A stretch of DNA of 16,451 nt from assembly GCA_913061025.1 (NCBI GenBank), contig CAJXUJ010000013.1, positions 1 to 16,451 on the forward strand. Direction: 5' to 3'. The number at the start of each line of letters is the position of its first letter. Position 1 is the stretch's first letter. Positions 13,756-16,451 of this stretch are shown in pieces. The position numbers and the translations under genes were made by a program. Below the pieces are notes generated by a model, which ran no database searches, was not told where the DNA came from, and saw only the letters and a program-made list of their open reading frames with translations. This DNA comes from an uncultured Actinomycetes bacterium (GTDB lineage Bacteria; Actinomycetota; Actinomycetes; S36-B12).

Positions 13756-15423
13756 CGAGTCGAGGAGGATTCGGGCTACGAGCACGCGATGGTCCGTTCC
13801 GACTCGCCAGCGACTATCCGGTGGGAGGACATCGGATGACAACGGCGTTCCGTCGTGCTGGATGGCAAGATCGATGAATTCACCATCCGTCTCCGCGTGC
13901 ACGGTCACCTGTTCGGCGGCCGCTTGACCGCACGCGAACGCGAGACCCTCCTCAACGAGCACCATCGCCGCGGAGCGCGCCGGATCACCGAGCCGTCCAG
14001 CCGAGGGAGCGATGTCGAGTTCGATCCGGGTGAGCCCAAGCCAGGGGGCGATGGTTCTGGAAAGCCCCTCTGCCAGAAAGGCCTTGGAGCGATCACCGTC
14101 GAGGTCCTCAAGTGCGGCAACACTCCACTCGAGTGCAGAAGCCAGCCGCTTGCTCCCTGGGGCTTGGGCAGCCTTCGTAAGGCCAGCGGCGACAGCCAGC
14201 ACAGCCGGCTGCATGTGCGTCGAGACTTGGACGGCCGCGGCTGTCTGGGCAACCTCGCTCGTGGCACGACGCTGCTCATCGAGTCGCTCTGCGATGCGGT
14301 CCCGCAATTGCTCGTTGGTCGAGTGCCAAAAGTGCTGAAGGGTTCGCACGGCCGAGGGTAGAAGAACGAATACGAGGGCGCCGAGCGTAATGACGATTGC
14401 CAATCCGATGACACCGATGTTCGACAGTGGTGGCGCGAACAGATACACCGTGACGTAGCCGGCAGCACAGGTGAGAAGCACGCCGATCGCGAGCCGCAAC
14501 ACTGGTGGTCCCGGTAGCCGGGTGGTTGCGGCGAGTGCCGATGCGAGTGCTGCGGCTATGACGGTCACCGCGGCCAGACCGATGAGAAGCCCCTCCGATT
14601 CGACCACCGGTCGGTAATAGGCGATCACGAATACCGCCGCCGTGCCAAGGGCCGATAGCGATCCGCTCTTGATGAGTTGATAGATGACACTGGAAAGTCT
14701 CGGTGTAGGGAAATTGAACTCTGCTGCTCGATGCAGGGAGGATTCCAGCGACGCCGAGGAGCCTTCGGAACGAACGCTGGACGAAACCGACCACCATGCG
14801 TCCAACGGCAGCAAAGGAGCGGCTGCCTGAACATCGAGGCGCACGGACTCAGATCCCTCGGTGCGAGTCAGGAGCGCCTGCAGGCGTTCGATTGTCCGAG
14901 ATTGATGAACCTGCGACATTTCGAGTGAGACGGCTTCTTCAATCAGAATCGACCGATCTCGGTAGTACCGATCCCGTGCGTCGAGTAAGAGCGCCATTGA
15001 CATGCAAAACCACAGGCCTGCTAGAGAGAAGCCGACGCTCATCTCCAGCGGTGTTTCAGCGAATGTCAGCCCGAAGAATCGGCTCACGTAGACGAACACG
15101 AGCGCAAAGACGACACCGATTCCCGCATGAAAGGCCACGACGACCCACACCGGTAGCGGGCGAATGGATCGATGACGAAACACGGTGACATTGCCAAGGC
15201 CGATATAGAGAGCTACGGCTATCCCTCCCACACATGAGGCAAAGAACCACAAAGGTAGTTCCGTCATGGTGGGGGCGCTCACGCCTATGCCGCCGCCAGA
15301 GAAGGTCGCAAGGATGACGACGAGGCCGATTCCAGAGGTCGTCGCTTGCCAAGAGATGGCCCAGCGACCGCCGATGCGCTCGCGCAACGATGGGCGAATC
15401 GATGCGTCTGTATTGAGACTCAT
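13753..15423 (-). CDS. Eight-helix membrane sensor protein with degenerate histidine-kinase-like ATPase domain
   Basis: 556 residues. Four hydrophobic segments (about 24-46, 57-82, 89-116, 128-148) are followed by a charged helix that may form a coiled coil (150-187) and a soluble stretch (190-252). A second set of four (about 254-272, 277-299, 308-330, 334-356) is followed by another charged helix (365-390). The C-terminal 180 residues have the layout of a sensor kinase: a helical segment with H403 (STHMQPAVLAVAAG) in the place of the usual LHD phosphoacceptor, then an ATPase-like region. The N-box asparagine is missing (VEEGLAFACGQAA where ENALRHA is expected), only HDG (523-525) of the G1 box remains, and the glycine-rich G2 box is not recognisable. 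ATG 15423 overlaps the response-regulator stop by 1 nt (TGATG), so they are partners. It may be a pseudokinase, a phosphatase or an unusual kinase. Confidence 0.65.
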   Translation of the reverse strand: MSLNTDASIRPSLRERIGGRWAISWQATTSGIGLVVILATFSGGGIGVSAPTMTELPLWFFASCVGGIAVALYIGLGNVTVFRHRSIRPLPVWVVVAFHAGIGVVFALVFVYVSRFFGLTFAETPLEMSVGFSLAGLWFCMSMALLLDARDRYYRDRSILIEEAVSLEMSQVHQSRTIERLQALLTRTEGSESVRLDVQAAAPLLPLDAWWSVSSSVRSEGSSASLESSLHRAAEFNFPTPRLSSVIYQLIKSGSLSALGTAAVFVIAYYRPVVESEGLLIGLAAVTVIAAALASALAATTRLPGPPVLRLAIGVLLTCAAGYVTVYLFAPPLSNIGVIGLAIVITLGALVFVLLPSAVRTLQHFWHSTNEQLRDRIAERLDEQRRATSEVAQTAAAVQVSTHMQPAVLAVAAGLTKAAQAPGSKRLASALEWSVAALEDLDGDRSKAFLAEGLSRTIAPWLGLTRIELDIAPSAGRLGDPARSAAMVLVEEGLAFACGQAAAEQVTVHAETDGEFIDLAIQHDGTPLSSDVLPPDSRWRVGTDHRVLVARILLDS

Positions 15424-16064
15424 CAGTCACGCCGCACGCGAGATGAGCCGATGAGCTCGTAGTACGCCTGAGTGATCAGCACACGAACGTTGTCGTGTTC
15501 GCCCGCCACGAGCCCCAGTTGCTTCACCAGCCTCGCCACGGCCTTCGCGACAGCCGGTTCGGTCAGCGAGCGACGGCGGGCTATCTCGGCATTCGAGTAC
15601 CCCTCTGCAACCAAGCGCATGATCTCCACCTGGTTGTCGCTGAGCCTTCGATCACCCGATGCCGCAGGAGCGGGAGACGCTCGCTCGGCTAGAGGAGCTG
15701 CCATCACTTCAGCGACCGCCTCTTCGAGGACCCGGGTGTCTCCGACCGAACGCTTGGAGACGTAGATGGCCCCCAGTGGCATCGGACGGGTGGATCCCAC
15801 GAGTCGTGGGTCCTGATAACTCGACAGAATGATGATGGCGATCGTCGGAATGAGTCGGCGCAGTCCATGCGCGAGGTCGATTCCGTTGGGACCAGGGCCA
15901 AGATCGAGATCCACAATCGCCAGGGTCGGCCGTTCGATGTCTGCGAGGCGCATCGCGGACGCAGCATCCGAGGCCTGGTTCACGTCTCCAAATTGAGCCG
16001 ATTCGAGAGTGCGAACGAGGAGAACGCGGGTGAAGTCATCGTCGTCGACAACTAGCGCGCCCAC
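15423..16064 (-). CDS. LuxR/NarL-family two-component response regulator
   Basis: 213-residue cytoplasmic transcription factor. The receiver domain (1-122) has the acidic pocket DDDD (7-10), phosphoacceptor D52 in IVDLDLGPGPNG, S81 in ILSS and K104 in YVSKRS, so it looks phosphorylatable. A short Ala/Pro linker (about 123-138) leads to a LuxR helix-turn-helix at 141-185 (LSDNQVEIMRLVAEGYSNAEIARRR, then PAVAKAVARLVKQLG). GTG 16064 is fixed by a strong AAAGGAGG site 6 nt upstream. It is the first gene of an operon with the degenerate membrane sensor, overlapping it by 1 nt. Its own 5' region (16065-16314) is long and hairpin-rich. In Streptomyces a LuxR regulator also occurs near RNase D and DUF3000; equivalence is not established. 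Targets are unknown. Confidence 0.93.
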   Translation of the reverse strand: MGALVVDDDDFTRVLLVRTLESAQFGDVNQASDAASAMRLADIERPTLAIVDLDLGPGPNGIDLAHGLRRLIPTIAIIILSSYQDPRLVGSTRPMPLGAIYVSKRSVGDTRVLEEAVAEVMAAPLAERASPAPAASGDRRLSDNQVEIMRLVAEGYSNAEIARRRSLTEPAVAKAVARLVKQLGLVAGEHDNVRVLITQAYYELIGSSRVRRD

Positions 16065-16070
16065 GTTCGT

Positions 16071-16078
16071 CCTCCTTT
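16071..16078 (-). promoter_or_regulatory. Strong ribosome binding site of the response regulator
   Basis: AAAGGAGG on the minus strand lies 6 nt before the GTG at 16064. It is the strongest Shine-Dalgarno sequence in the window and contrasts with the leaderless genes. Confidence 0.85.
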
Positions 16079-16108
16079 CATCCCGCAGATCTCGCCCCGT
16101 AAACGAGG

Positions 16109-16114
16109 AAGTTA
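16109..16114 (-). promoter_or_regulatory. Possible -10 box for the response regulator-sensor operon
   Basis: TAACTT on the minus strand would start transcription near 16102 and give a leader of about 38 nt with the strong ribosome site. No good -35 element at 16-18 bp; TTGTGT is only 12 bp away. Confidence 0.25.
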
Positions 16115-16149
16115 GTCATCGACGGCACACAACCGGCATCGTTGTGGCG

Positions 16150-16205
16150 TTTCGGGGTGGTAGCACCCCGAAATTCCCGGCTTGACCGGGGCAAAGGATG
16201 GTCAA
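16150..16205. promoter_or_regulatory. Hairpin-rich element in the divergent intergenic region
   Basis: TTTCGGGGTG (16150-16159) and CACCCCGAAA (16164-16173) form a perfect 10-bp stem with a 4-nt loop. Next come CCCGG/CCGGG (16176-16180 with 16186-16190) and, as an alternative pairing, TTGACC/GGTCAA (16182-16187 with 16200-16205). The last two exclude each other, a feature of switch-like RNAs. I do not match it to a known riboswitch; the c-di-GMP class I core is absent. It could equally be a bidirectional terminator or operator cluster between the two divergent genes. Confidence 0.5.
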
Positions 16206-16230
16206 CACTCTCCCGGGCCCCACATAGAGT
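16202..16230 (+). promoter_or_regulatory. Candidate promoter of the NUDIX-like gene
   Basis: TCAACA (16202-16207, 4 of 6 to TTGACA) and TAGAGT (16225-16230) are separated by 17 bp. Transcription would start near 16237, leaving a leader of about 78 nt before the ATG at 16315. Confidence 0.4.
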
Positions 16231-16314
16231 TAGTGGCACTGCACCGTGTGGATAGACCGCAGGCACCTATCCGACGCGTCACCCCGTAGGCCGAAGTAGA
16301 GGAACGTGAGCCGC

Positions 16315-16451
16315 ATGAGCGACATTCTGGATACCCGAACGGCATGGCTGAGCGACTCTGACCTCGAATCAGCTCGCGAGCGTCTGCCGATCGTGTACGT
16401 GGACGCGGTCCCCGTGCGCACGGACGAACGCGGACAGGTGACCACGGTCGG
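16315..16451 (+). CDS. NUDIX hydrolase-like DUF4916 protein (3' end missing)
   Basis: The first 45 codons are visible, MSDILDTRTAWLSDSDLES followed by RLPIVYVDAVPVRTDERGQ and VTTVG; the frame is still open at the window end. The pattern WLSD...PIVYVDAVPVR.D..G..T.VG is how actinobacterial DUF4916/NUDIX-like proteins begin; the NUDIX box itself, if present, lies beyond the window, so substrate cannot be inferred. ATG 16315 is preferred over the in-frame GTG at 16306: AGAGGA (16298-16303) is 11 nt from the ATG but only 2 nt from the GTG. It is divergent from the response regulator across about 250 bp. Confidence 0.65.
   Translation, partial: MSDILDTRTAWLSDSDLESARERLPIVYVDAVPVRTDERGQVTTV

Noticed and set aside
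16150..16205. c-di-GMP or other known riboswitch
   Set aside because: The hairpins and a GGGGCAAAGG stretch are suggestive at first sight, but the conserved GGNCGCAAAGCC-type core is absent and I cannot match any known class.
1..16451. Mobile element, prophage, CRISPR or defence island
   Set aside because: No transposase, integrase, repeat array, tRNA-linked repeat or composition break was seen; every gene but the sensor is a recognisable core or conserved family.

Overview
The window is ordinary-looking, GC-rich chromosomal DNA from an actinomycete-type bacterium (Actinomycetota). Evidence for this is the presence of families largely restricted to that phylum (DUF3159, DUF3000, a DUF4916/NUDIX-type start), a tandem CeoB/CeoC pair of TrkA-type proteins, a gene order that resembles the dxs-RNase D-DUF3000 neighbourhood of Streptomyces and Mycobacterium, frequent GTG starts, and several promoters whose -10 box lies exactly one promoter-distance from the start codon (leaderless mRNAs). 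Coding density is very high. I see no mobile element, CRISPR array, rRNA or tRNA.

Layout. 1-615 (+): end of a DUF3159 membrane protein. 629-1946 (-): two adjacent TrkA-type regulatory proteins (ceoB then ceoC). 1986-3326 (+): TRAM-domain RNA uridine methyltransferase, divergent from ceoB across only 39 bp. 3355-6024 (+): aconitase, preceded by an 18-bp perfect palindrome. 6079-8055 (+): dxs, whose 3' end overlaps the oppositely oriented fadB by 50 bp. 8006-11277 (-): fadA-fadB, a translationally coupled beta-oxidation pair with a palindromic candidate operator upstream. 11357-13230 (-): DUF3000 and RNase D, also translationally coupled. 13285-13743 (-): msrB. 13753-16064 (-): a LuxR-type response regulator and an unusual eight-helix membrane sensor with a degenerate ATPase domain. 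16065-16314: the only sizeable non-coding stretch (about 250 bp), with strong hairpins. 16315-end (+): start of a NUDIX/DUF4916-like gene.

How the parts fit. Aconitase (TCA cycle), FadA/FadB (fatty-acid breakdown to acetyl-CoA) and Dxs (isoprenoid precursor synthesis) are central metabolism. The palindromes upstream of acnA and fadA suggest that each is under dedicated, probably metabolite-responsive, repression. RNase D, the RNA methyltransferase and DUF3000 are housekeeping genes, mostly driven by leaderless promoters. MsrB is oxidative-damage repair. The two-component pair is the least understood part: the receiver and LuxR halves of the regulator look intact, whereas its partner sensor has lost recognisable ATP-binding residues.

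The most interesting observations are (a) the set of leaderless promoters with identical TANNNT-N6-start geometry, two of them back to back between ceoB and the methyltransferase and one using the upstream gene's stop codon as part of its -10 box, (b) the acnA palindrome, (c) the degenerate sensor with two four-helix membrane blocks, and (d) the hairpin-rich leader region at 16065-16314. I do not see convincing evidence for an entirely new multi-gene system.
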